Assembly: GCA_025667525.1 (NCBI GenBank)
Contig: CM046882.1
Span: forward strand, 215,992,592-216,056,591
DNA: 64,000 nucleotides
Direction: 5' to 3'
From: Glebionis coronaria
Taxonomy: Eukaryota > Streptophyta > Magnoliopsida > Asterales > Asteraceae
This document shows, piece by piece, positions 49,718 through 61,389 of the stretch (positions within the stretch are counted from its first letter, which is position 1; each line of letters opens with the position of its first letter). Below the pieces are notes generated by a model. That model ran no database searches. It was not told where the DNA came from and worked only from the letters and a program-made list of their open reading frames with translations. The position numbers were made by a program, and so were the translations under genes.

Positions 49718-51358
49718 ATGCGTACTAGATCTTCGAACTATTCTGAGCCCGAGACTCATGAAGATCTAGATATGGCTGGTGTTAATAACAACAATAATAA
49801 CCCACCTCTACACAATTTGAATAATAATAACAACAACAACAATGTCCCCCTACCTGATTTACGAACAATGGAGGAATTGTGTCAACCCACCATGAACGGA
49901 TGCGGAGGCCCGATTGCGCCGATGCACATCACGGCTCAGGAGTTTTCGTTGAAGCATCACATGATCCAACAAGTGCAAACTAACCCATTTCGCGGAATTC
50001 CGGATGATGATGCCAACAAACACCTCGACAAATTCATTACCATCACCCAAAGCATGAAGTCTCCCGGTGTTTCTATGGATGAACTTCGCCTTCAACTATT
50101 TCCTCACTCGCTTTCTCACCATGCCGAAAAATGGTTTGACCGTCTCCCAAAGAATTCTATTCATACTTGGAATGACATGACTCAACGCTTTTTGTCGCGA
50201 TACTTCCCACCATCCATGGTCACAAGCCTTCGTAACCAAATTAGTGGATTCATGCAAGACAATGATGAATCGCTCTTTGATGATTGGGAACAATACAATG
50301 ATTTGATCGACCGCTGTCCAAATCACAACATGCTCCCCGTCACTCTCATTGATACTTTCTACAATGGTCTCACTTTTCGTGATCGTGACACGATTAACGC
50401 CGCCGCCGGTGGCACTTTTATGAAAAGGAGACCGGAGGAGTGTAGAGTGTTGATTGAAAACATGACTACTCACCACAAGAATTGGGATTTATCCGCATCC
50501 TCAAGATCTAACTCAAGAGTCAATGTTTTTTCTACTACCTCTAATCCCGAGATAACCGAACTTACCCGACAAATCGCGGATATGCACAAGGATTTCATGA
50601 CCATGGCCACAAACCACTTTCAACAAGCTAAAGCCGTTTCTATTTCTTGTGACACATGCGGTGGTCCTCATTCCTACAATGATTGTCCTTCCACTCAAGG
50701 CAATTTTTCTGAAAACGTTAACGTGGCATACGGTACTTATCCCATGGGAGGCTATCAAGCTCGTCCTCAAGGAGACCGTAGCTTGCTAAGTTATCGTTCA
50801 AACAACTATCTTGCACCACCCGGTTTCCCTCCTCCAAACCAAAACCAACAACAAAGCTATAACGAAAACAACCAATCCCAACCTCGTGCTACCAATCAAT
50901 ATCAATCCCAAAGAAACCCATACCCAGCTCAAGGAAATTCTCAAGCTTACCAAGCTCCACCTCGCAATCCACCGATGGCATTGAATCAAGACGTCAAGAC
51001 GTTCATGAAGACTAATCGAAAGATGGTGACGAATCTTCAGAGTCAATTCGTCAACTTGAAGGGCGAAATGGAGAAACAAGGGAACGATATTCGAGTCGAG
51101 CTAAGGAATGACATGGCAAAACAAAGCAATGAGATCCGTGCAGACATGAGAGATTCTTTCAGCACTCAAGCGCTCAACATACGTGATATGATCGGTTTGA
51201 TCTTTGAAGGTAATCAACCCTCTTCTTCGGGTACTCTTCCGAGTAACACCGTTGCGAACCCAAGAGGGGAGATGAAAGCAATCACCACTCGTAGTGGAAA
51301 AGGTTATACGGAACCCGAGCTTCCTACACCTCCACCCGTGATTATGAACAAGGAATAA
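49718..51358 (+). pseudogene. gag: Element E gag (open to a premature stop)
   Basis: ATG at 49718 gives MRTRSSNYSE, the usual Athila gag start. Poly-Asn tracts at residues 23-28 and 35-42 precede the capsid-like core (LFPHSLSHHAEKWFDRLP near 127-144, then the RYFPP segment). Zinc knuckle CDTCGGPHSYNDC lies at 311-323. A Gln/Asn/Pro-rich tail and a coiled-coil-like stretch near 435-490 follow. The frame stops at TAA 51356-51358, but the same frame continues into protease, so I read this as a gag-pol fusion interrupted by a nonsense change. Gag forms the particle and binds element RNA. Confidence 0.93.
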
Positions 51359-54300
51359 GAGCAACTTTCCCCACCTCCTTTGCCTTCTACCCCCATTTCC
51401 CCACCACCCGTGGTTGTGAGTGATCCTACTCCCCTAAAGCCTTCTTCTTCATCTAATATACCTTATCCTTCAAGGTTGAGGAAAGAGAAGCAAAAGAGCA
51501 AGGATGATATCTAAGTTTCAAACTTTCTAAAAATGTTTAAACAATTGAATTTTAACATCTCCTTTGCCGAGGCTCTCGCTCACATGCCTAAATACGCGAA
51601 GATGTTTAAAGATCTTCTTAGTGACAAGGAGAAGCTTCTTGACATTGCTCAGACCCAACTTAATAAGAATTGCTCTTCCGTTCTCTTAAGGAAATTGCCC
51701 ACAAAACTTGGTGATCCGGGTCGCTTCTTGATTCCTTGCAACTTCCCGGGAGTAGAGAATTGCATGGCCCTAGCCGATCTAGGTGCCAGTATAAACTTAA
51801 TGCCTTTAAGTGTTTGGAAGCAATTATCTCTCCCTGAGCTAGTCCCCACAAAAATGACTTTGGAATTAGCCAACCGTACGGTTGCTTATCCAGTGGGGAT
51901 AGCCGAAGACGTCTTCGTTGGCGTTGACAATTTCACCTTCCCGGCGGATTTTGTTGTCGTTGACTACGAGATGGACCTTCATGTTCCATTAATCGTTGGA
52001 CGTCCCTTCTTGAGGACCGGTCGCACTCTCATTGATGTAGCCGCAGGCGAAATAATCATGAGAGTTGGTGACGATAAAATTGTCTTCAACATGGGTAAGA
52101 TTTCTAAGAAACCTTATTCATATGAGAGTGTTAATGCTATTGATGTTCTCGATGAGGCTTGTGAAGAACATTTTCATGATGCTTGCAAAGTTACTCCCTC
52201 TTCTCTACCCAATGTTGAGACCGTTGCCTCAATTGCTCCGTCGTTGACTCCTTTTGGAGAAAGTGACTTGGATGATTTCGAAGCTAGCTTGGGTCCTCTC
52301 GATATTAAGTATGGTGATTCTTCCACTGATTGGGATGAAGACATTCGTACTATTGAGAGACTTCTCAATGAAGACCCATTTTCTCCTCCTTCTCCTAAAG
52401 AGGTGACTAATGATGATCCATCGTTAGTTTCACCATCTATTGAGGATCCTCCTACTCTTGAGCTTAAGGACCTACCTCCTCATCTTGAGTACATTTTCCT
52501 TGAAGACAACCAGAAGTTACCGGTCATCATCGCAAAGGACCTGAAAGAAGAAGAAAAATCCCGACTTATCGCCGTGTTGAAGAAACATAAAAGAGCTATC
52601 GCTTGGAAAATCTCCGACATTCGCGGAATTGATCCTCACTTTTCCACACATAAAATTCTCATGGAGGACGACTTTAAGCCCACAATTCAAAGCCAACGAA
52701 GGGTGAATCCTAAAATCCATGAAGTCATCAAAAAAGAGGTTATCAAACTTCTTGATGCGGGTATGATTTACCCTATTTCGGATTCACCATGGGTTAGTCC
52801 AGTCCATTGTGTGCCTAAGAAAGGTGGAATCACCGTTGTGCCCAATGCCAACAACGAGTTGATTCCTACATGTCTCGTTACTGGGTGGAGAGTTTGTATA
52901 GACTACCGCAAACTCAATGATGCCACGAGAAAGGATCATTTCCCTCTTCCTTTTATGGACCAAATGCTTGAACGTTTAGCGGGTAATGAATATTACTGCT
53001 TTCTTGATGTTTTCTCTGGTTATTTCCAAATACCCATCGATCCCCAAGATTAAGAGAAGACAACATTCACTTGTCCCTATGGCACATTTGCATACAAAAG
53101 CATGCCTTTTGGCATATGCAATGCCCTAGGGACTTTCCAAAGGTGCATGTTGGCTATCTTCCATGACATGGTTGAGAAAACCATGGAAGTCTTCATGGAT
53201 GATTTCTCGGTATTTGGGGATTCCTTCTCTTCTTGCCTTGCCAATTTGGAACGTATGCTTAAGCGGTGCGAAGACACTCGCCTTGTTCTGAATTGGGAAA
53301 AATGCCATTTTATAGTAAAATAAGGCATTGTGCTAGGACACAAAATCTCTAAAGCTGGTCTTGAAGTCGACCGTGCTAAAGTAGATGTCATAGCCAAATT
53401 ACCTCCACCTTCAACCGTGAAGGGTATGAGAAGTTTTCTGGGTCATGCGGGCTTCTATCGTTGATTCATTCAGGATTTTTCTAAAATCGCTCGCCCGATG
53501 ACCCACCTCTTGGAAAAAGATACTCCTTTTATCTTTTCTAAAGAGTGTATCGAAGCCTTCAATCTTCTTAAGGATAAGCTAACTAAGGCACCGGTCTTCG
53601 TTACCGCTAATTGGGAGCTACCCTTTGAATTGATGTGCGATGCTAGCGATTTTGCTATTGGTGCGGTTTTGGGCCAAAGAGTGAATAAACACTTCCAACC
53701 AATCCACTATGCTAGCAAAACAATGACGGGGGCTCAATTGCATTATACGACAACCGAAAAAGAGCTTTTAGCTGTTGTCTATGCTTTTGAAAAATTTCGC
53801 CCCTATCTTGTTTTATCCACCACCATCGTATACACGGACCATTCCGCGTTGAACTACCTGATGACTAAGCACGACTCTAAGCCAAGACTTCTTCGCTGGG
53901 TTTTACTCCTTCAAGAATTCAACATTGAAATTCGTGACAAGAAGGGTGCTGAAAACCTAGCCGCGGTTCATCTTAGTAGACTTGAGGATCCAAATCAAGG
54001 GTATCATCCGAACAAAGAGATCAATGACTCTTTTCCCCATGAGACCTTAATGTCTATTAATCTCAATCTGAATGACACCCCGTGGTTTGCCGACATTGCA
54101 AACTACTTAGCGGGTGGTGTTCTAATCAAAGGGTTAACATCCCAACAAAAGAAGAAGTTCTTGAATGATGTTAAGACTTACTTTTGGGATGACCCTTTTC
54201 TATTCAAACAATGTGCTGATCTGATCATTCGACGATGTGTTGATGGACCGGCAGCTTTGCAAATCCTTGCTGCTTGCCATAAAGGACCCACTGGTGGTCA

Positions 54301-55366
54301 CTTTGGTCCCAACTACACCGCTAAGAAATTGTTTGACTCTGGATTCTATTGGCCCACCATTTATCGTGACGGTCACGAAATGGTTAAGCATTGTGATGCT
54401 TGCCAACGCCAAGGCAAGATCACACATAAAGATGTGATGCCTCAAAAATTCATACAAGAATGTGAAATCTTTGACGTATGGGGCATCGACTTTATGGGGC
54501 CATTTCCATCCTCCAAAGGGAACAAATACATCCTTGTAGCCGTTGACTACGTTTCTAAATGGGTTGAAGCTAAGGCTCTCCTAACAAACGATGCGAGGGT
54601 GGTTGTGATCTTTTTGAAGCAGCTCTTTGCTTGATTTGGTCTTCCTCGTGCTATTATCAGCGACCGCGGGACTCATTTTTGCAATGATCAATTTGAAAGA
54701 GTCATGGCTAAGTATGGTGTTAATCATCGTCTTTCCACCGCCTATCATCCCCAAACCAATGGTCAAGCCGAGATTTCCAACCATGGATTGAAGCGAATTT
54801 TGGAGCGTACTGTGGGAGAGCATCGTGCCGCGTGGGCCAATAAGTTAGATGATGCTCTGTGGGCTTTCCGTATCGCTTATAAGACCCCGATTGGTTGTAC
54901 ACCGTATCGTCTTGTGTACGGAAAAGCATGCCACCTCCCCATCGAGCTGGAACATAAGGCGTACTGGGCCTTGAAGTGGGCTAACATCGACATCAACAAA
55001 GCCGGTGATCTTCGCAAGATTCAACTCAACGAGCTCAACGAACTGAGGAATGAAGCTTACGAGAACTCACTAATTTACAAGGAGAAGACCAAGATCATCC
55101 ATGACGCAAGGATTAAGAACCGAGAGTTCCACGGTGGTGATCAAGTCTTACTTTTTAACTCTCGGTTGAAGATCTTCACTGGCAAGTTGAAGAGCCGTTG
55201 GTCTGGTCCATTCACCGTCACCAAAGTCTTTCCATATCGGACCATTGAGCTTTCTCAACCAAATGGGCCCAATTTCAAGGTGAATGGCCAGCGTTTGAAG
55301 CTGTACTTTGGTGAGGACATCTCTCAAGAGATGATTCCATCCCTCACCATGTTCCCCATGAACTAA
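51359..55366 (+). pseudogene. pol: Element E pol: protease, RT, RNase H, integrase (five further stops)
   Basis: Same frame as gag throughout, ending at TAA 55364-55366. Premature stops lie at 51512, 53051, 53321, 53462 and 54632. The protease active site is ADLGAS (residue 82 of the stretch starting at 51533). RT shows CIDYRKLNDATRKDHFPLP and the FMDD box near 53190. RNase H begins near 53635 (MCDASDF) with TEKELLAV and TDHSAL; the last acidic position of the usual ADxLSR signature is Val (AAVHLSR). Integrase has H261, H268, C299, C302 (stretch starting 53498), D331 (GIDFMG), then SDRGTHF and the catalytic Glu in NGQAEISN. No frameshift in about 5.6 kb. Confidence 0.95.
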
Positions 55367-57240
55367 ATTGGGTCGAGTCAGGCTCGTGACTCGGTGAACA
55401 AAAACAAGCGCTTCTCGGGAGGCAACCCGTGATCTATCCTTTACTGCTTTCATAATAAGTGTAGGGGGAGCCCCGTATGTGTTTGTTGTCTTGTTTCTTA
55501 TCTTGTGCAGGGATTCAAGCTTCAAAGAGCACCTTGATGATTTTTTACGAACCGTGATACCGTGTTCCCATCTTCCCGGTTCTATCCTAAACTCTTGTGA
55601 TTCAATATTTCATATTTTATATGTTCACATTGAAATCACCATAGTTGTCCTTCCCTTAGAAAGATTTAAACAAAGTGCAAAATGTCATAAGTGTAGGGGA
55701 GTTCACTCCCACATGCTTAAACATTGAGGACAATGTTTATATCAAGTGTAGGGGGACTTTTAAATAAAGTGGTTTTAAACTTTTCTTAGTCGTGAATATT
55801 TTGACTCAACCCGAGTTTACTTATCTAAGTTTACTCTAGCTAGTATCCTTAACGTGTTTAAGTCAAGTTTTGCTAGGCTTTTATATAGGGAGCTATAAAA
55901 CGCGAAAGTCTTAACTCTCACGGGTTAAGAACAAGAACTTTTCGCAAGTTCCTATAATTGATCCTAGAGAGTCGTTTATCAAGGGAACTTTAAAATGCGA
56001 TTTCTAAACTTGAAAAAGTCTAAGAATTTGCAAGATCCTATAGACGACTCAAACACCCAAAACTTTGATTTAATAGGCTAAGCATCCACAAGTCTCATTC
56101 CTTGAGATTTTAAACTGTGGAGGACGAGAGATGATAGAGTCAATTATAAGTTTGGTATTCTTTCGTGAATTTATGTGAGTTAATTATAAGCCTATTCTCC
56201 CTTCGCTTGTTAATAAATTTATATGCAATAAATAAGGTTGTATGATTTAAACGGTTACTTATCTTCTAGCCCAAGATCGTTTAAAAGTTGCTCGGTACGG
56301 ATTAGAGTTCATAGCCAAGGCATAACTTATTGAAGCGAGATGCGAAGATTGGCGAGTCCGAAAAGGCCCTAACAAGGCACGAGGGCTACAGTTTGTTGCT
56401 AAAGATCCAAAGTGATGTGAAGAATCATTTATCAAAAATCAATATGAAGGATCGAGACACACGACGAAAAGCAAATATTCCCCAAAAGATCATGGAGAAG
56501 TCTATCCAAAAAGGCCTTAACAAGGTATGAGGATAAATAGATCCAAGTCCTAAAAGGAGGCGGATCGTTGTATATCAAAGTCCAAAATAAAGATTGGAGA
56601 AAAATGAAGAAGTCGTGGTCCAAAGATGAAGAATCTCTCAAAACTTCAAGTGAAGAAATTCCTATTATGAAGGGAAGATCATAATTTCAAGAACGTCTCT
56701 CAAAGATTTTAAGTATGAAGTCGCTGCCAAATATCGGTCCGAGAAAGGTCTCAAATCGTAAAGCGAGTTATGCCAAGATATGAACTTTATGAGGTCCCGA
56801 GAAGCAGTTTTAAAAGATTTTTTCCTTTTGCTAACTATTGATTAAATCGTTCACTTTATTTTCGGCCTAAATAACTATCAAAATAAGTCAAACAATGCAT
56901 CCTCGTGATCATTCAAGACAAAAATAAAATATAAGAGATACACATAGGAATAAGGGAGTCTAAGTGAATAATTGGCCCACATGAGTTCGTGTTAATTTAC
57001 TAACTTATAATAACAATGATCTCGTTTTTAAGCTTGGTATGGGGAACGTGAAACTTGAGGATGATAAACGTTCATGGCAGCCAAAAACCAATGTAAGTCT
57101 TTGATTTCTTTACTTGTTTTTATCTTTTTTCTGTCCTTAAATGTTTAGTATTTAATGAAGGCCAAGTTGGGTTATTTATGATGAAAAATGTAAACCGTGC
57201 TTTTAAATTAATGCATTGCATGAGGGCATTGCAATGGTCA
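55367..57240 (+). other. Element E 3' region, no supported gene
   Basis: About 1.9 kb after pol. Near 55457, 55689 and 55744 the word AAGTGTAGGGG recurs; a perfect stem-loop lies at 55719-55738. Block 56110-56940 is shared with element F. No env-like ORF with a signal peptide or membrane segment; a 66-codon frame at 56330 is not convincing. Confidence 0.7.
55719..55738. promoter_or_regulatory. Conserved stem-loop after pol in element E
   Basis: AAACATTG-AGGA-CAATGTTT, a perfect 8-bp stem with a 4-nt loop, followed by a G-run (AAGTGTAGGGGG). The core ACATTGAGGACAATGT is also present in F. Confidence 0.65.
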
Positions 57241-57253
57241 AGTTTAGGGGATT
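57241..57253 (+). promoter_or_regulatory. Element E polypurine tract
   Basis: AGTTTAGGGGATT directly before the 3' LTR. Confidence 0.7.
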
Positions 57254-58990
57254 TAATAAGTGTGAAAACACTTATCATTTCACCACTTATTTCCAATAAT
57301 AACAAGACCAAAACGTGTATTTTATGTCATAAAAGACGGAATTACGCGTGGTTTGTGTTTTTATTGTGTTTTAGGACCAAAAGATGAAAAAGGAAGAAAA
57401 CATGGGCTTTTACGGGCTTTTATCGAAGAAAACGAGAAAAGAGAAAGTCAAAAGATCAAGAGTGCTTAAAAGACGGATGTCCAAGACCTATTCTGAAGAT
57501 TTATCGAAGAACAAGTCTAAAGACGGAAGTTTAATGAAGTCGAAGAACTCGAGTCTAAATAAATGAAGAAATGTTAAGACGAGTTTAATTAATCCCGAGA
57601 CGACATCGAAAAAGACAAATGAATTAAATCGAGTCGAGAAGAAAAAGAAAGAAGGAAGCACCACACATGCACTTCCCACTTCCCTATAAATACCCTCCTA
57701 ATCACATTAGGAGGGTGGTTAGCTAGTTTTAGTTTTTTTCATATTTTTCTTTCTTTCTAGTTTTAGAGAGAGAAAGTTTCCAACTTTCTCTCACTAAGTT
57801 TCATTATTTTCTTTCAAGTTTAAGGTTTGAATCACTCTTGTATTTGGATTTCATCAATCTAATTCAAGTTAAGCTTTTTGTTCTTTAATCTCTTTCTACC
57901 TTTCTTTATTTACTTTGTTCTTAATCCGAAAGTTCATGGTTGATCCGATTGGTTCTCGATTCGTATTGATTTTGGTGTTTCGTGATTAAAAGGTTAAGAT
58001 TTCTTATTCTACATAAGCTTTTGAACGTATAAGCTATAAGCTCTTCATGCTTATTGGCTTATTCGATTATTTGGCTTGTTTACTTTTTAAGTTTTTCTAA
58101 AAGATTTGTTGTTCTTAAATCCGTTTTATGGAAGTTCGAATGTTTTAGATTTCAAAACTTTTAGAATTCGTGCTTATTTACTCTCTTATAAGTTTGAAAA
58201 TGCTTATTGGTTACTGCTTATTGGCTTGAGCTTATATCCCTTTTGGACGCCTTTACCATCTTAGGAGGGTTTTACTTGGTCCCGATCTGATTACAATTGC
58301 ATATCTGCGATCTGGTTCCTTCCCTGGTACGATCCACGCCCACGATCACCTATTGCGATCTGGGGTGCGATCGGGTTTCTCCTGCCTTCTTTGATCGCAT
58401 TGATTGCGATCGGTTTGTTACGATCCGGAACCACGATTAAAGACCACGATCACTCATTGCGATCGTGGTTGCGATCTGGTAGTACGATTTCCTCTCCCAT
58501 CGTACTAGTGAGTACGATCGAGTCCCTTTTGTTGTAATCGCATTGAGTGCGATTGGTGGGTACGATCCCCATTGCGATCAGGTTACGATGGTAAGTTACG
58601 ATGGAAGGTTACGATGGAGTTGCGATGGAATGGTTGCGATCTGAGTGCGATCGCAGTGCGCATTTATTTTAGTCTTTGTTCTATTTTCCTAAGTTTCAAA
58701 TTTACTCTTTCCCACCTTTTGTCTTAGTATATTTTAAAAATCCTTTCTAGTTTTAAATCATTTACATTTTAGTTTCCTAGGTTGCAAACTTTTATTTGTA
58801 TTTTAATTCTAAGATTTCCATTTTACTCAACGACAACTTTAATTACTTGCATTTAGTTTAAAAATTAGATAACTAAACCAAACCATTCTATTGTTCACCA
58901 AAAGGAAATTGAGTCGCACTTTAGACAGGAAATCAATTCGAAAAGAATCGGACGATAAGATTTTATACTTGGGGTAAAAGCCGTGTATTA
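57254..58990 (+). repeat. Element E 3' LTR
   Basis: 1737 bp; includes the start-site inverted repeat (57254-57277), TATA box (57685-57691), hairpin (57693-57715) and CGATC array (58281-58655). The right target copy TGGGG is 58991-58995. Confidence 0.95.
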
Positions 58991-58995
58991 TGGGG

Positions 58996-59615
58996 TCTTA
59001 TTTATTATTATACCGGTGTTCTAGTCTTACATAACTGTTTTATGTAACGGTTTTTATTATACTTTAAACAACGTTATAAAACGTATTGTATGATTTACGA
59101 TAATGATTCGTATAATAATGTTTTTGGCCTTAGTTATGATATAAGACAATGATTCATATAAAATGTTTTAGGCCTACGTTATGATTTACGACAATGATTC
59201 GTATAAAATGTTTTTGGCCTATGTTATGGTCTACGAACAAGAATTGAACAAAATGCTTTTCGATAATGATTATATACCGGATTTATGTTAAAGGTTATTA
59301 TTAAACTCTATGGACTCGCTCAGGGTTTCGCTGACTTTTAACATGTTTTATCTCAGGTACTTGAAGGTAATTCTCGGGAAGATGACAAGAGTTTATGGCC
59401 CACATTTAAATAAAAATTTCCATTCAAATGTTTTGTAAATTTGTAAGACATATTTTGACATGAGGACCTATGTAATTTGATACTTATGAATGGAAAATGC
59501 TTTGTTGTTAAACGACGCGATTTTTAAGCGTTGTCTATGATTTGAGTAATGTGATATTTCGTAACACCAACGACTCTTCCGCTGATTAGAAATGTGAATA
59601 TTTGGGGGTGTTACA
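58996..59615 (+). repeat. Solo LTR D, part 2
   Basis: Last roughly 620 bp of D, collinear with the end of the LTR of C; ends GGGGGTGTTACA followed by target copy TCAAG. Confidence 0.88.
59089..59262. repeat. Tandem repeat, unit 45-46 bp, about 3.8 copies
   Basis: Units start at 59089, 59135, 59180 and 59225 (partial), each beginning TATG(A/G)T and containing ATTCGTATAA-like and TTTTTGGCCT words. A more diverged version is present in the LTRs of C (near 27730-27900). Confidence 0.8.
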
Positions 59616-60049
59616 TCAAGCCTCATATTTTCCGCTAAAGTTAACATTTTGAAATCATTAGAATTTGAAACATCGGGTTTTGCAACCTTGGTTTTATCAT
59701 GATCATTTGAAACTTGGGATTTATTGGCGAAAAGTCCATTCGTTCCTCCCCATATCTCATAGTTAATCTCCCCTCGTGGACGTCGATTACGGCTCGAGCC
59801 GTCGATAAAAATGGTCGACCTAAAATAATGGGACATTTAGGGTCACACTCGTAATCGGAAATGACGAAATCCGCGGGAAAACAAACTTTCCAATCCTACC
59901 ATAGACATCCTCGGCTATTCTAAATGGCTTAAGTGGTGTACAATTTGCAAGCTTGATAGTCATGTTCGTGGGGGTAACTGAAGGCAATCTCATCAATTTC
60001 CAAAGAGAATGAGGAATGAGATTGATGCTAGCACCTAAATCGGCAAGGT
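59616..60049 (-). pseudogene. Element F aspartic protease remnant
   Basis: Read on the minus strand from about 60040: DLGASINL protease active site, then the conserved FVFPADFVISDYECDP and ILGRPFLSTARAVIDVHEG segments of Athila protease. The frame changes near 60050 (before the active site) and again near 59740. The following linker frame continues at 45115 on the far side of D. Confidence 0.85.
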
Positions 60050-61389
60050 CTAAGATCCCTCAATCTCTGAAAAATCACAAGGTAATAGAAATTGGCACGG
60101 ATCCTCTTCCTTTCTCGGCATTTGCCTTTTGGGTTTTTTAAGAAGGATTGAAGCACAAGTTTCTTCAAGGGTTACTTTGGTAAGGTCGATAAGGCTCTCT
60201 TTTTGGATCGTGGATGGAATTTGAGGTATACGAGGGTGTGCACTCTTTTCCTTGGTCACCACATTCACCCCATCGACTTTAGAACATGAAGGCCTTCGAG
60301 AAGTCGAGGGTCGAGAAGAAGGAATAACTCTAAATCCATCAAGGTTAGGGGTAATCACACGACTTTTTCCACGAGACGAGGCAACTTTACATTGTTCCTT
60401 CGGATTAGCAACGGTGTCACTAGGTAACGAACTCGATAACGCACCCGAGGCTTTGTTCATAATAGCCGAAAACATCTTTTTAATATTGATTTGTCCTTGC
60501 TCAATCTTCGTGTTTTGATTTTTCAAAGTATTAGAAAAGTCGTTTTTCAAAGTATCAATTTGTCCCTCTAAACGTCTCATATTAGCCTCATTCATTTTCA
60601 TATATTCTTGAAAATCGTTTGACGAACTATTTTGATTAGCATTAAAGTTCCCTTGGTTTTGATTACTTCTTTGAAAATTCCCTTGATTATCATTTGAAAA
60701 AGTGTTTCCTTGATTAGCGTTGTTTGAAAAATTCATGTTTTGGTTGTTGTTGTTATCTCGATTTTGCCAACCTAAATTTCGATCTTGATTATAACCTTGG
60801 TTTGAAAATTTTCCTAGTTGATTATTTCCTTGAAGATTGTTACGGTTTTGAAAATTGTTTGCCTTGATTAAAATTGCCTTGTGATGGACCCGCGTTATTT
60901 TGATTTTGAAAATTGTTATTTAACGCGTTAACACTCGACCTTTGGCCATCCGTAGCCACACACTCGTAATAACTATGAGGTCTACCACACAACGTACACG
61001 ATGCCTCAACCGCTTTCACCGTAGCGGGAGCGTCTTTCTTTTGCATCTCGATTAAGAAAGACGTGAACACATTCGTCAACTTGTCGACTTTCGCATCAAC
61101 TCTCTCAATGTCGTGATTAGAATTACTAACATTGGCGACATTGGCAACACTCGGTGCGTTGTGGAGTTGGTAAACCTTGGATCTATTCTCGATAATTCAA
61201 AGCGTCTTTTGGAGTTTTACACAAAAAGTTGCCACCGGCGGCGGAATTCAACGAATCTTGTTCTTGAAAACTAAGACCGTTGTAAAACGTATCGATTTGG
61301 TGCAACTAGGAAAATCCATGGTGAGTACATTGCCTAAGCAATTCCTTAAAAGATCCCACGCGTCTCTAAAAGATTCATTCGGTTTTTGC
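60050..61389 (-). pseudogene. gag: Element F gag, C-terminal part (fragmented)
   Basis: Two open pieces in different frames: 61079-60840 with zinc knuckle CTLCGRPHSYYEC (about 60960-60998), and 60736-60050 with a Asn/Gln-rich start, a coiled-coil-like middle (EYMKMNEANMRRLEGQIDTL) and the pre-protease tail ending FLLPCDFSEIEG. Layout matches gag of E, but frameshifts separate the pieces. Confidence 0.82.

Larger units (their letters stand above)
47740..58990 (+). mobile_element. Element E: full-length Athila-type element
   Basis: 11,251 bp with LTRs of 1732 and 1737 bp, PBS, gag, protease, RT, RNase H, integrase, a 1.9-kb 3' region and a PPT. TSD TGGGG at 47735-47739 and 58991-58995. Both LTRs start TAATA and end TATTA rather than TG...CA. 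Domain order, MRTRSS-type gag start, the CxxCGGPH knuckle and the Asp-tRNA-like PBS place it in Athila. The whole gag-pol frame is continuous but has six premature stops, so E cannot make its own proteins. Confidence 0.95.
45116..59615 (+). mobile_element. Element D: solo LTR of the element-C family, split by E
   Basis: One LTR only: it starts TGTGACAATCC at 45116 and ends GGGGGTGTTACA at 59615, with perfect TCAAG duplications on both sides. Without E it is about 3.24 kb, matching the LTR length of C, to which it aligns with several indels. No PBS, PPT or internal region adjoins it, so it is the product of recombination between the two LTRs of a former element. Plus orientation follows the LTR of C. 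Confidence 0.9.

Noticed and set aside
49859..50770. Several minus-strand ORFs inside E gag
   Set aside because: Shadows of the gag frame on the opposite strand without any motif.
56330..56530. 66-codon ORF in the 3' region of E as an env-like gene
   Set aside because: Lys/Arg-rich, no signal peptide or membrane segment, and not open in the homologous block of F.
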